64,000 nucleotides of DNA from Paenibacillus lupini (GTDB taxonomy: Bacteria; Bacillota; Bacilli; Paenibacillales; Paenibacillaceae): assembly GCF_011761355.1 (NCBI RefSeq), contig NZ_JAASRW010000006.1, positions 186,001 to 250,000 on the forward strand, given 5' to 3'. Every line of letters starts with the position of its first letter. Within the stretch, counting starts at the first letter, position 1. Below the pieces are notes generated by a model. That model saw nothing but the letters and a program-made list of their open reading frames with translations, made no database searches and was not told the DNA's origin. Position numbers and translations under genes: made by a program. Below, piece after piece: positions 1-7,745 of this stretch.

Positions 1-2
1 AT

Positions 3-1043
3 AAACTGGCGCAACTGCCAGCTAGCTCACGCTTGCTTTCTCCCGCACGGGTTATCGCTCAGCATTCCCACTCTTATCAGATCATGACGCCGGATGGTGA
101 ACATACAGCTACAGTCACAGGCAAATATGAATTTAATGCGGTGCTAAAAAGCGATTTTCCTGCCGTTGGAGATTGGGTCATGGCGGAGAAGCTGGCGGGA
201 GAAACTCGTTCCGTCATTCACTCTCTCCTGCCTCGCCAAAGCGTGATGATCCGCAAAGCGGCCGGAGGTGCAGTAGACGACCAGGTTATCGGTGCCAATA
301 TGGATTATTTATTCATTACGAACGCCCTTAACCAAGATTTTAATGTTCGTAAAATGGAGCGCTACTTAATCGCGGCATGGGAAAGTGGTGCTGCTCCGGT
401 TATCTTGCTGACGAAAGCCGACTTATGCGAAGAGCCCGAGGCTTTCGCAGCTCTCATGGAAAGTGCCGCACCAGGCGTACCCATCCACTTGATCAGCGCC
501 CTACAAGACCAAGGGAAAGAGCAGCTTCTCCCTTATTTGCAAGCGGGTAAAACAATTGCTGTCACAGGCTCGTCCGGCGTTGGAAAGTCAACCTTGCTGA
601 ATTGGCTCGCAGGCGACAACATCATGGAGACACAGGGCATCCGCGAGAACGATGCGCGCGGACGTCATACAACGACGCACCGGGAGCTGTTCCTACTGCC
701 AAGTGGTGCACTTGTCATGGATACGCCAGGTATGCGCGAGCTCCAGCTGTGGGATGCGCATGACGGACTAGAGCAGGCTTTTTCCGATATTGAAGAGCTG
801 TCTGCCCAATGCCGTTACCGGGATTGCCGTCACGAATCGGATCCCGGCTGCGCTGTTCTGCAAGCAATCGAAGATGGAACACTGGAAGCAAAACGGCTGC
901 ATAACTACAAAAAGACAGCCAAAGAGCTGTCTCATCTCGCCCGTAAAGAAAACAGCCTCGCGAAAAAAGCAAAAAAGGCAGCCGGCTCTTCACCACGTAA
1001 AAACGAACACCGAGCAAAAACGGACGTTTGGGACTACGATTAA
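3..1043 (+). CDS. rsgA: RsgA, ribosome small-subunit-dependent GTPase A (5' end outside window)
   Basis: Circularly permuted GTPase that helps mature the 30S subunit. After an OB-fold-like N-terminal part it carries the permuted G motifs: G4 as LLTKADL, the P-loop GSSGVGKST, and G3 as DTPGMRE. A C-terminal zinc knuckle with Cys/His ligands follows (CRYRDCRHESDPGC). A basic Lys/Arg-rich tail ends the protein. The frame is open to base 3 without a stop. The TTG at 33 is probably an internal codon, because the family normally has more residues before the RVIA..H segment, so the gene is marked as partial at its 5' end. A rho-independent hairpin follows the stop. Confidence 0.93.
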   Translation, partial: KLAQLPASSRLLSPARVIAQHSHSYQIMTPDGEHTATVTGKYEFNAVLKSDFPAVGDWVMAEKLAGETRSVIHSLLPRQSVMIRKAAGGAVDDQVIGANMDYLFITNALNQDFNVRKMERYLIAAWESGAAPVILLTKADLCEEPEAFAALMESAAPGVPIHLISALQDQGKEQLLPYLQAGKTIAVTGSSGVGKSTLLNWLAGDNIMETQGIRENDARGRHTTTHRELFLLPSGALVMDTPGMRELQLWDAHDGLEQAFSDIEELSAQCRYRDCRHESDPGCAVLQAIEDGTLEAKRLHNYKKTAKELSHLARKENSLAKKAKKAAGSSPRKNEHRAKTDVWDYD

Positions 1044-1056
1044 GCCGTTAGCGAGC

Positions 1057-1100
1057 AAAGCCTTCGCCGATCTATCTGAGAAGTCTGGCGAAGGCTTTCT
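1057..1100 (+). terminator. Rho-independent terminator after rsgA
   Basis: Perfect 12-bp arms AAAGCCTTCGCC and GGCGAAGGCTTT, followed by a short CT-rich stretch. It begins 14 nt after the rsgA stop. Confidence 0.75.
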
Positions 1101-1226
1101 TCTACATAATCACATAATAGGGTAAGTAATAATTTTCCATGTGGTTAGTTTCATATGTCCATTAACAATCTGACTCAGATTGATTATATTCCTAGTGAAT
1201 CCATTATTACTGAGAAGAGGGATATA

Positions 1227-1697
1227 TTGAGTGAGGAATGGAAAAAAGACCGGTTTGGAGCAATAGAACGCGGAGAGAATCCGATGGTCATCACCAAAAT
1301 GAAAAGCGGTTATGCCGTAATAGGAGATACTCAATTCTTGCCCGGGTATTGTGTACTTCTTGCTTACCCAAAGGTTAACTCTCTAAATGATCTAACCCTG
1401 CAGCAGCGTAATGACTATCTGCTCGATATGAGCTTAATCGGGGATGCGATTCAGTTCGTATGTAATCCGCGGCGGATCAATTATTCGATTTATGGCAACT
1501 CGGATGCTTTCTTACATTCTCATATTTTCCCCAGGTATGATTGGGAGCCAGAGGACAAGCAGTCTTATCCTGTTTGGCAATATGAAGCTCTATGGCATTG
1601 GCGAGAGCTTCAATACAACGATGAAAAGCATGGACAACTTCGAAAAAACATCACAGATAAACTTAATAATCTCATAAACGAAGCTTACAAAAATTAG
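1227..1697 (+). CDS. HIT-family protein (histidine-triad nucleotide hydrolase-like)
   Basis: Resembles the Bacillales HIT proteins annotated as diadenosine-tetraphosphate hydrolases. The segment NPMVITKMKSGYAVIGD is followed by FLPGYCVLL and then the triad-like LHSHIFPRY, which has two of the usual histidines plus an Arg where some HIT branches have a third His. It probably hydrolyses a nucleotide or nucleotidyl conjugate in the cytoplasm; the substrate cannot be read from sequence. The frame extends upstream to an ATG at 1155 without a ribosome site. I chose TTG at 1227 because AGAGGG lies about 5 nt upstream and homologous HIT proteins begin near the EEWKKDR segment. It converges with the next gene, with 16 nt between the stops. 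Confidence 0.72.
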   Translation: MSEEWKKDRFGAIERGENPMVITKMKSGYAVIGDTQFLPGYCVLLAYPKVNSLNDLTLQQRNDYLLDMSLIGDAIQFVCNPRRINYSIYGNSDAFLHSHIFPRYDWEPEDKQSYPVWQYEALWHWRELQYNDEKHGQLRKNITDKLNNLINEAYKN

Positions 1698-1713
1698 CTC
1701 CACTAACTCATTA

Positions 1714-1950
1714 CTACTTTCTCCGTATCACCCTTAATGCCAACATATACAGCAAAAAGGTGATCATTACTCCAATCAGATAAGCCTGCCACGTGAAATG
1801 AACAACAACAAAAGAACTATCATGATATTGAAAATCTCCAAAGTCCTCACTCTGCTTAGCATTCATATATCCAACAAACAAAAAAACAAAGTACGGGATC
1901 AACAAACTAAGTGCAATCCCCAAAAAAGTCTGCTTCATTGTAAGCTTCAA
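1714..1950 (-). CDS. Small membrane protein, two predicted TM helices
   Basis: About 78 residues. The first hydrophobic helix contains FLGIALSLLIPYFVFLFVG and the second WQAYLIGVMITFLLYMLALRV, with a short polar loop (KQSEDFGDFQYHDSS) between them. The C-terminus RRK is positive, suggesting an inside tail. No family recognised. The frame is open to an ATG at 1965, but GGAGG lies 8 nt before the TTG at 1950, so that start is preferred. An intrinsic-terminator-like hairpin sits immediately upstream of the ribosome site, leaving no room for a promoter between hairpin and gene. Expression would need read-through or conditional melting of that hairpin. Confidence 0.55.
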   Translation of the reverse strand: MKLTMKQTFLGIALSLLIPYFVFLFVGYMNAKQSEDFGDFQYHDSSFVVVHFTWQAYLIGVMITFLLYMLALRVIRRK

Positions 1951-1971
1951 ATCAATTACCTCCATCCATAA

Positions 1972-2001
1972 AAAGGGCTGCCAAACAAATGGCAGCCCTT
2001 T
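1972..2001 (-). terminator. Terminator-like hairpin in the leader of the small membrane gene
   Basis: Perfect 12-bp arms (AAAGGGCTGCCA / TGGCAGCCCTTT) around a 6-nt loop. On the minus strand a T5 run follows at once, and the GGAGG of the gene at 1714-1950 starts about 8 nt later. It may end ytoI transcription or act as an attenuator. Confidence 0.6.
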
Positions 2002-2018
2002 ACCTATTCCTTTAAAAA

Positions 2019-2241
2019 TGATTGATTCATTTAGTCGGTAGTGGGGGTGAAAGAAATGTATCTCCTGAAGGAAGGTCTATGCTTCCGAAGTAGCTTTCTT
2101 TCAGAAAGCTTTTAAACGCCTGCCTTTGCTTACACTTTGCAACCCTTGAATAGTATTCAAGGGTTGCAAAGTGTAAGCAACAGCGGCCGTAAGGAGATAC
2201 CTTTCTGCAACCCCCATGCCCTACCTAATAAGAATCAATCA
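2019..2241. repeat. Long quasi-palindrome containing a 27-bp perfect inverted repeat
   Basis: The centre, 2126-2180, is a perfect inverted repeat of 27 bp arms separated by one base (G at 2153). Collinear outer arms also match in inverse orientation: ATGATTGATTC at 2021-2031 against the last codons of ytoI (2231-2241), then GGTAG (2037-2041 / 2221-2225), TGGGGGT, AGAAA and GTATCTCCT (about 2058-2066 / 2192-2200). The left arm carries about 50 extra bases, including a small hairpin AGCTTTCT-TTC-AGAAAGCT at 2092-2110. The right arm includes the ytoI stop codon. Not explained by a gene. Confidence 0.8.
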
Positions 2242-3565
2242 TCTGAGCCGTCATCATAACCTTCGCAGCCAGCCCCGTCTGATCAATGAGCTCGATCTCG
2301 AGCTTGGTTGATTTGCGGCTCATCTCAAGAGCGCGCGGCACGATCTTAATCTGGCTGTCGATTTGAACTGGCTTGATAAAGAGTGCCGTCATCCCATCGA
2401 TCAGATAATCCCGCTTGCCGGCGTCACGAATCATTCGCCTGCCTGCTTGCGTCATCAGCGTCACTAGAATCCCTTCCGATACCATACCTAGGGAGCCGGA
2501 CATCTGAGGCGTTATCGCGCCTTTGTAGATCGGTGTTCCTTCTGCCTCATCCGCATCAAAGCCAGCCCAGATCAGATCGTCAAACGTCTCGCCAATCTCC
2601 TGCTGTTTGCCAGCAAATCGCAGCGCTTCAAGCAGCTGCTGGCGGGTAACAACCCCTAGCAGCTTCCGGTGACGGTCAACAATGGGCAGCAAATCAATGC
2701 CTTCTGCCGCCATCGTATGCGCTGCTGATGTAACTGCAATATTAGGTGCAGCGGTGATGGGATGCTTCGTCATCAGCTTATCAATCGTGCAGTCATCAGG
2801 CGCACCGCCTGTATCCTTCGATGTCATCATACCAACAACTCTGCCTCGGTCATCAATAACCGGGAAGCGCCAGCTGCCCGTCTCACGGCATAGCTTAAGA
2901 AAGTCGAGCAGCGTATTGCCGGTTCGCAGCACATCAGCGGGTCTGCTGAAGGTCATTAAATCTTCAATGAGCATGATTTTACGCTTAATAAGACGGTCGT
3001 ACATCGCCCGGTTAATCATCGAGGCTACAGTAAACGTATCGTGCCGGGAAGAAATGATCGGCAGGCCATTCTCGTTCGCAAGTGCCTTTACTTCTTCACT
3101 TGGCTCGAATCCACCAGTGATGAGAACTCCAGCTCCCTGTTCTAGTGCACAACGATGTGCCCCAGCCCTGTTACCTACAATGAGCAAGCTGCCTTCATCA
3201 ATATAGCGGAGCATGGCATCAATCTCCATAGCGCCAATGACCAATTTATGAAGCGACTTGTCAAGACCCGAAGCCCCTCCGAATAAATGTCCTTCCACAA
3301 TCTCTGCCACTTCTCCGAAGGTCAGCTGATCAAGTGCTTCACGTCTTCTCCGGTCGATCCGAACCGTTCCGATTCGTTCTTTAGTGCTGACAAGACCAGA
3401 AGCCTCAGCTTCCTTAATCGCCTTATAAGCTGTTCCTTCACTGACGCCAAGTGCTTTGGCAATTGCCCGCACAGATATTTTCTCTCCGATGTTCAGCGTC
3501 TCTATATATTGCAAAATTATTTCACGTTTCGTAGTACTAGTGTCCATGCCGGAAACGGTTGCCAC
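2225..3565 (-). CDS. ytoI: YtoI-like regulator: winged HTH, DRTGG, CBS pair and hotdog domains
   Basis: 446 residues with the domain order of B. subtilis YtoI. First comes a GntR-like winged helix (about 12-70; SVRAIAKALGVSEGTAYKAIKEA). A DRTGG domain follows (about 75-185), then two CBS motifs (about 190-315; FPVIDDRGRVVGMMT and LLPIVDRHRKLLGVV), and a C-terminal hotdog-fold region (about 330-446). It probably senses an adenosine-type or acyl-CoA ligand; this is inferred from the domains. The start is uncertain: GTG at 3565 lies only 1 nt after AGAGGAG, whereas the ATG at 3547 is 18-19 nt away. The upstream 164-aa gene ends 8 nt before it, so the two are probably cotranscribed. Confidence 0.85.
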   Translation of the reverse strand: MATVSGMDTSTTKREIILQYIETLNIGEKISVRAIAKALGVSEGTAYKAIKEAEASGLVSTKERIGTVRIDRRRREALDQLTFGEVAEIVEGHLFGGASGLDKSLHKLVIGAMEIDAMLRYIDEGSLLIVGNRAGAHRCALEQGAGVLITGGFEPSEEVKALANENGLPIISSRHDTFTVASMINRAMYDRLIKRKIMLIEDLMTFSRPADVLRTGNTLLDFLKLCRETGSWRFPVIDDRGRVVGMMTSKDTGGAPDDCTIDKLMTKHPITAAPNIAVTSAAHTMAAEGIDLLPIVDRHRKLLGVVTRQQLLEALRFAGKQQEIGETFDDLIWAGFDADEAEGTPIYKGAITPQMSGSLGMVSEGILVTLMTQAGRRMIRDAGKRDYLIDGMTALFIKPVQIDSQIKIVPRALEMSRKSTKLEIELIDQTGLAAKVMMTAQMIDSY

Positions 3566-3573
3566 ACTCCTCT

Positions 3574-4068
3574 TTAAGCCTTCGTTCGTCTCATACCATT
3601 ATACCAGTCGATGGACACGCTCGCGACCTTTAGTCCTGCGTCCACCTCTTGGCCGTCTGCGCCGGTAAAACGATATTTGTCGAATACTTGTTGGAGGGAG
3701 TGCACGGTAAATGCTTCTTGTGTTCCTTTAAATATAAAGGCATACCAGTCATAATTGATAGGCACAGGATACCGCAGCTTCAAAATCGGGTACTGATCGA
3801 TTACAACGGCCTGCGAAGGAATCTCTGCATATTGACTGGAAAACAACAAAGAGCCTTTCTCACTAAATGGCCTTGCGATCATTTCCGAGGTTAAGCTCAT
3901 TTGATACTCCACATGCTGCGTACGGGGGTTCACTCTGCAGCTGAAACTGCCGCATGCTTTTGCTGATTTATTAGTCTTATGTAAAATGCGGTACGAAAAC
4001 TGCACCTGAAACCGCATATGCTGATAGTAAGCTTGTACGTTCCGAAAAAACTCAAACTCATCAACCAT
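3574..4068 (-). CDS. Conserved hypothetical protein, 164 aa
   Basis: No family recognised. The protein is soluble, rich in aromatic residues (Tyr, Phe, Trp), without signal peptide or membrane segment, and begins MVDEFEFFRNVQAYYQHMR. A good AAGGAG lies 8 nt before the ATG. It precedes ytoI with only 8 nt between the genes, and it is divergent from the XRE regulator at 4252, so the pair could form one regulated unit with ytoI. Confidence 0.65.
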   Translation of the reverse strand: MVDEFEFFRNVQAYYQHMRFQVQFSYRILHKTNKSAKACGSFSCRVNPRTQHVEYQMSLTSEMIARPFSEKGSLLFSSQYAEIPSQAVVIDQYPILKLRYPVPINYDWYAFIFKGTQEAFTVHSLQQVFDKYRFTGADGQEVDAGLKVASVSIDWYNGMRRTKA

Positions 4069-4086
4069 AAGCGTTGCTCCTTGTTA

Positions 4087-4201
4087 AAAAGTTCCTATTT
4101 AGGAAATCATATTAATAGGTAGAACCTTTTTACACAATTATAATAAAAAGCATAACTTTTGGTCAATGACTATAAGCACTATTTTTAATAATGACTATAA
4201 G
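4087..4201. promoter_or_regulatory. Divergent regulatory region with inverted and direct repeats
   Basis: AT-rich intergenic region between the 164-aa gene and the XRE gene. It holds the inverted repeat TTCCTA-TT-TAGGAA at 4092-4105 nested in wider arms AAAAGTTC / GAACCTTTT (4087-4130). Two exact copies of AATGACTATAAG lie at 4165-4176 and 4190-4201, 25 bp apart. These are candidate operator sites for the adjacent XRE protein; no binding evidence exists here. Confidence 0.4.
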
Positions 4202-4251
4202 ACGTTGTTGCTGGAATAGGAAACCTCTATCTTAAGGCTGAGGTGACGAAT

Positions 4252-4599
4252 GTGAACGAAATCAGCCGAAATATCGGTGATAATATACGTGCTATACGCA
4301 AGCAAAAAGGCTTCAGCCAAGAGCAATTGGCTCTTAGGGCTGAGATTAACGGCTCTTATATGGGTCAGGTGGAACGCGGCGAGAAAAGTCCTACGATTGA
4401 TGTCCTGGGAAAAATCGCCCAAGCGCTTAAGTGTCCGCTTGAAGAGCTGGTTCATTTGTCCTCGACAGCTCGAGAGGAACAAAGCAGCAGCTATGCCGAT
4501 AAGATTGCCAATCAGCTTCAGGGCTTGTCTGTGAAAGAACAAGAGGCCGTCTACAAATTTGTAAAGCAGCTTGTTCAATTTAAAGATATACAACCTTAA
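4252..4599 (+). CDS. XRE-family HTH transcriptional regulator
   Basis: About 115 residues. The N-terminal lambda-repressor-type HTH (about 5-62) reads NIRAIRKQKGFSQEQLALRA, then the recognition-helix region GSYMGQVERGEKSP, then IAQALKCPLEELV. The C-terminal tail (KEQEAVYKFVKQLVQFKDIQ) could form a dimerisation helix. Two GTG codons are possible. GAGGTGA lies 5 nt before the GTG at 4252 and overlaps the GTG at 4243, so 4252 is preferred. Divergent from the 164-aa gene, with repeats between them that could be its operators. Confidence 0.82.
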   Translation: MNEISRNIGDNIRAIRKQKGFSQEQLALRAEINGSYMGQVERGEKSPTIDVLGKIAQALKCPLEELVHLSSTAREEQSSSYADKIANQLQGLSVKEQEAVYKFVKQLVQFKDIQP

Positions 4600-4603
4600 A
4601 CAA

Positions 4604-4623
4604 GAAAAAGCCCCTCACGGGGC
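4604..4623 (-). terminator. Terminator of the 96-aa membrane protein gene
   Basis: On the minus strand GCCCC-GTGA-GGGGC is followed by TTTTTC. It begins 19 nt after the stop at 4642 and lies against the end of the XRE gene. Confidence 0.65.
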
Positions 4624-4641
4624 ACAGGCTGCGCATTATGG

Positions 4642-4932
4642 TTAACCTCTTGCTTTTCGTTTGGAGCCTCTGTTCACAGTCTGATGCAGCCTGCGCTCCC
4701 AGCTTCTTCTCTTCGCCCGCTTGATACGGTCGAGCTCCTTCTTCTTCTCTTCGTTCATCCACAATAATGCGTTTAAGTGAGCTGCTATAACGAGCAGTGC
4801 AAACAAAGTCCACACCACTCCGAAAATCGTCGCCGCATTCCATGGACCATTAAGCTCCACCTTCGTTACCCCGTAGAACAGCATTCCTACAGCCGCCAGC
4901 AAATAAATAACATGCTTAGCTTTACCCTTCAT
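4642..4932 (-). CDS. Small membrane protein with two TM helices and a basic tail
   Basis: 96 residues: TM1 near residues 8-25 (VIYLLAAVGMLFYGVTKV), TM2 near 35-58 (TIFGVVWTLFALLVIAAHLNALL), then a strongly basic, probably cytoplasmic tail (EEKKKELDRIKRAKRR). No family recognised. The ribosome site before ATG 4932 is weak (GAGGCGA). It stands alone between the XRE gene and the ATP-grasp operon, with its own terminator. Confidence 0.6.
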   Translation of the reverse strand: MKGKAKHVIYLLAAVGMLFYGVTKVELNGPWNAATIFGVVWTLFALLVIAAHLNALLWMNEEKKKELDRIKRAKRRSWERRLHQTVNRGSKRKARG

Positions 4933-5016
4933 CTTCGCCTCAACTCCCGCTCTATCAGCTTGTCCGCATCACTATCCTATGATGACAACCTTACAGATAT
5001 GACCCGGCATTTCAAT

Positions 5017-5044
5017 CACCAAGGGATAGATGTCCTCATATGAT
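5017..5044 (+). promoter_or_regulatory. Possible sigma-K-type promoter of the ATP-grasp operon
   Basis: CACC, 16 nt, then CATATGAT fits the mother-cell sigma-K pattern mACm-16/17-CATAnnnT. The start codon lies 76 nt further on. YheC/YheD-type genes are mother-cell genes in Bacillus, which agrees, but sigma-E recognition of the same -10 cannot be excluded. Confidence 0.4.
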
Positions 5045-5120
5045 GAAGTAATTCGTGTAAAACACCTATGGGCCTTTATCCGCTTTTCGTCATCCTCCTG
5101 CTTGGAAGGAGATTTACACA

Positions 5121-6497
5121 ATGCTCAAATCGAAAGTAGCCGTGCAGCTAATAAGCTCCGGCATGCTTCCGGAAGATACGATTATGCTTGGTGAGGTCTA
5201 CTTGAAACAGTGGCATATTTCGCACAGCATGTCGATCACGCTCAGATTCGGGACATTCCGGAAGACGGTTAAAATTATCCCGGTACCAAAGTACGATGGT
5301 ATGCGTATGAACCAATCTCTTGGCAGACAACTGGGCATTCTCACCAATACCGCCCTTCGTTTGCAATACGAAGCGTCTTCCACGACCCTTCGGCTTGGAC
5401 CGCTGATCGGCGTACTTATCAGCCGCGATTATCCAAGCACACCTGACAAACCATTTGGTACCATCACGATGTTTTGCAAGGAACTAGTCGATGGCAGCGC
5501 CTCACAGGGAGCACATGTTTACTTCTTCACTCCGAACCATATCGCTGGAAGCAGCGATAAACAAATCGAGGGCTGGACCTTCGCAAATGGTTGGAAAAAA
5601 ACGAAGCTGCCGATGCCGGATGTTGTCAACAACCGGTTAACCTCCAGAAAGCTGGAGAGCAAGGCAAGTGTACAGTCGTTTTTTAAAGAGATGAAGAATA
5701 CACATCATGCAAGTGTGTTCAACGAAAAGTTCCTAGACAAAATGGAAGTATTCGATGCGCTGAAGAAAGATCAGACCGTTGCACGCTATTTGCCGGAGTC
5801 CCATTTCCTGCGTAATTACACCACACTTAAATCCATGTGCGCCCGTTATAGCAATGTATTTCTTAAGCCTTCCAAAGGCAGCCTCGGCAAAGGCATCATT
5901 CGTGTCTCTAAGCACGAAGGTGATACCTATCAAGCTCTGTTTACAACCGGCACGGGAACAAGACGGCAGGTGTACCCTAACCTCGTGAAGCTGTTCTCAA
6001 ATATCTCAACCAAGATGAAGACGATCCGCTATCAGATTCAGCAGGGGCTCACCTTGATTGAAATTCAGAAACGCCCTGTTGACTTTCGCGCCGTCGTCCA
6101 GAAGAACGCAACGGGCAAGTGGACACTCACTTCGGTCGTAGCACGTACAGCCAGCAGCCAGCACTTTGTCTCCAATCTTGCTCGCGGCGGAACTCTCAGC
6201 ACGGTTAGTGAAGCCGTTGCACGCTCTAATATATTCGCCGGCAAAGAAGGAGCCGCCAAACGTCTGCGTACCGCTGCACTAACTATTGCCGAAGGCATCG
6301 ATAAGCAGATTCCGGCACATTTTGGCGAGCTTGGCATTGATTTGGCGCTGGATACGAATGGACGCGTATGGCTGCTGGAGGTCAACTCCAAACCGTCGAA
6401 AAGCGATAATACACCACTCAATCAGGAAAACGACAACAAGATCCGGCCATCGGTTCGAAATGTTATCCAATACTCCCGGTTCTTATCGGGATTCTAG
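5121..6497 (+). CDS. YheC/YheD-family ATP-grasp protein 1 (coat-associated, YheD-like)
   Basis: 458 residues. A roughly 90-residue N-terminal domain leads into LGPLIGVL, the conserved hinge of YheD-type proteins. The ATP-grasp part follows: VFLKPSKGSLGKGI (nucleotide lysine and glycine loop, about 245-260), FRAVVQKN, and GRVWLLEVNSKPS (metal-ligand Glu/Asn near the C-terminus). The family is known from B. subtilis spores as mother-cell-expressed coat-associated proteins; the reaction is unknown but the fold predicts carboxylate-amine or similar ligation. First gene of a five-gene run; AAGGAG lies before the ATG, and the next gene starts 12 nt after its stop. Confidence 0.85.
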   Translation: MLKSKVAVQLISSGMLPEDTIMLGEVYLKQWHISHSMSITLRFGTFRKTVKIIPVPKYDGMRMNQSLGRQLGILTNTALRLQYEASSTTLRLGPLIGVLISRDYPSTPDKPFGTITMFCKELVDGSASQGAHVYFFTPNHIAGSSDKQIEGWTFANGWKKTKLPMPDVVNNRLTSRKLESKASVQSFFKEMKNTHHASVFNEKFLDKMEVFDALKKDQTVARYLPESHFLRNYTTLKSMCARYSNVFLKPSKGSLGKGIIRVSKHEGDTYQALFTTGTGTRRQVYPNLVKLFSNISTKMKTIRYQIQQGLTLIEIQKRPVDFRAVVQKNATGKWTLTSVVARTASSQHFVSNLARGGTLSTVSEAVARSNIFAGKEGAAKRLRTAALTIAEGIDKQIPAHFGELGIDLALDTNGRVWLLEVNSKPSKSDNTPLNQENDNKIRPSVRNVIQYSRFLSGF

Positions 6498-6509
6498 TCG
6501 GAGGGCCTT

Positions 6510-7745
6510 ATGAAGGCTGCGCTTATAAGAGTGGGAGTGTTCGTTGCTTCGATTGAAACAGTCCCGGCGGACAAAACGGCCGGAGAAACTGGACGGATCA
6601 AGCTGCCCGAACCGTTGTTCTATCAGAAGCTGAGCGAGGCGGCGGAGCGGCTTGGCATAGACTTGTTCGTATTTTCACCTAGTCAATACAACAAGCACAC
6701 CAAGCAGTTAACCGGCTTCCGCTTCCGCAGCGGAAGCTGGACCGAGGAGCAATGTTTGCTGCCGGATATCCTCTATGACCGCTGCTTCTATAAGCAGGCT
6801 GCGGAGAGAGCTGCCTGCCAAGAGGTACTCGCTGCTATAAGGGAACAACATCCCATTCGATCATTAAGCGGCAGCCTTCCGGCCAAATGGGAAGTTTATA
6901 ACTCCCTTCGCCAATTCCCCCAATTGCTGCCTCTTCTCCCACAGACGGCTAAGGTGGATCAAAAGGGATGCCTCGCAAGGCTGATCACACACCATGGCAA
7001 AGACATCTTCCTGAAACCATCAGCCGGGATGCAAGGGAGAGGTGCAATGCGAATTAGATTCCTTCCCTTATCGCTGCAATGGGAAGCGACTGGCCGAACG
7101 AGAAAAAACCTCCCTTTCCGCCGTTATTTCGAAGATTACTCTGCGCTTACGCAATGGATCACAACATTCATTGGGCATGCGTCTTATATAGCTCAGCCTT
7201 ATTTGCATCTGATTGACCAAAGCGGCAATCCATTTGACTTAAGAGTACTCGTACAGAAGGATGGCAATGGACGCTGGGGCATTACGGGCACAGCTGTCCG
7301 CATCGGCCTCCCTGATTCCGTGACTTCAAATCTCCATGGTGGTGGAACAGCATCAGGAGCATCCGAGCAGCTCTCTCAACTGTTTGGATCTGCTAAAGCC
7401 AAGCGAATGATTAACAAAATACAAGACATCAGCATATACACAGCAGAGAGGCTCGAGAACAGCTTCGGCCGATTAGCCGAGCTTGGCCTTGATTTCGGAA
7501 TTGAGCCTGATGGCCGAAGCTGGCTGCTTGAGGTAAACGCCAAGCCAGGAAGATCATCCTTCCAGCAGTTTGGCGATCATCTGGCGGATCAGCTGTCGGT
7601 AGAGATGCCTCTGCGTTATGCACGGATGCTCACGCAGAGGTCTAATAAGCCTTTTGTAACAAATGACTCCGCAACAGCCCCAATCCTTGTCTATCCATCA
7701 GACAAAAGGATACGGTCTGACAACGTTCAGGAGGTTCACCCATGA
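6510..7745 (+). CDS. YheC/YheD-family ATP-grasp protein 2 (YheC-like, no N-terminal domain)
   Basis: 411 residues, lacking the extra N-terminal domain of genes 1 and 3. ATP-grasp landmarks are DIFLKPSAGMQGRGAM, NPFDLRVLVQKDGNGRW and GRSWLLEVNAKPGRSSF. GGAGGG lies 4 nt before the ATG. Its last 4 bases overlap the start of the next gene (ATGA), indicating translational coupling. The C-terminal 40 residues beyond the ATP-grasp core are unlike the other three copies. Confidence 0.82.
   Translation: MKAALIRVGVFVASIETVPADKTAGETGRIKLPEPLFYQKLSEAAERLGIDLFVFSPSQYNKHTKQLTGFRFRSGSWTEEQCLLPDILYDRCFYKQAAERAACQEVLAAIREQHPIRSLSGSLPAKWEVYNSLRQFPQLLPLLPQTAKVDQKGCLARLITHHGKDIFLKPSAGMQGRGAMRIRFLPLSLQWEATGRTRKNLPFRRYFEDYSALTQWITTFIGHASYIAQPYLHLIDQSGNPFDLRVLVQKDGNGRWGITGTAVRIGLPDSVTSNLHGGGTASGASEQLSQLFGSAKAKRMINKIQDISIYTAERLENSFGRLAELGLDFGIEPDGRSWLLEVNAKPGRSSFQQFGDHLADQLSVEMPLRYARMLTQRSNKPFVTNDSATAPILVYPSDKRIRSDNVQEVHP

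Noticed and set aside
2037..2225. The 2.0-2.2 kb palindrome as a simple MITE with terminal inverted repeats
   Set aside because: The outer match continues into the ytoI coding end and the arms differ in length, which fits inverted duplication better than a transposon; no target-site duplication was seen.
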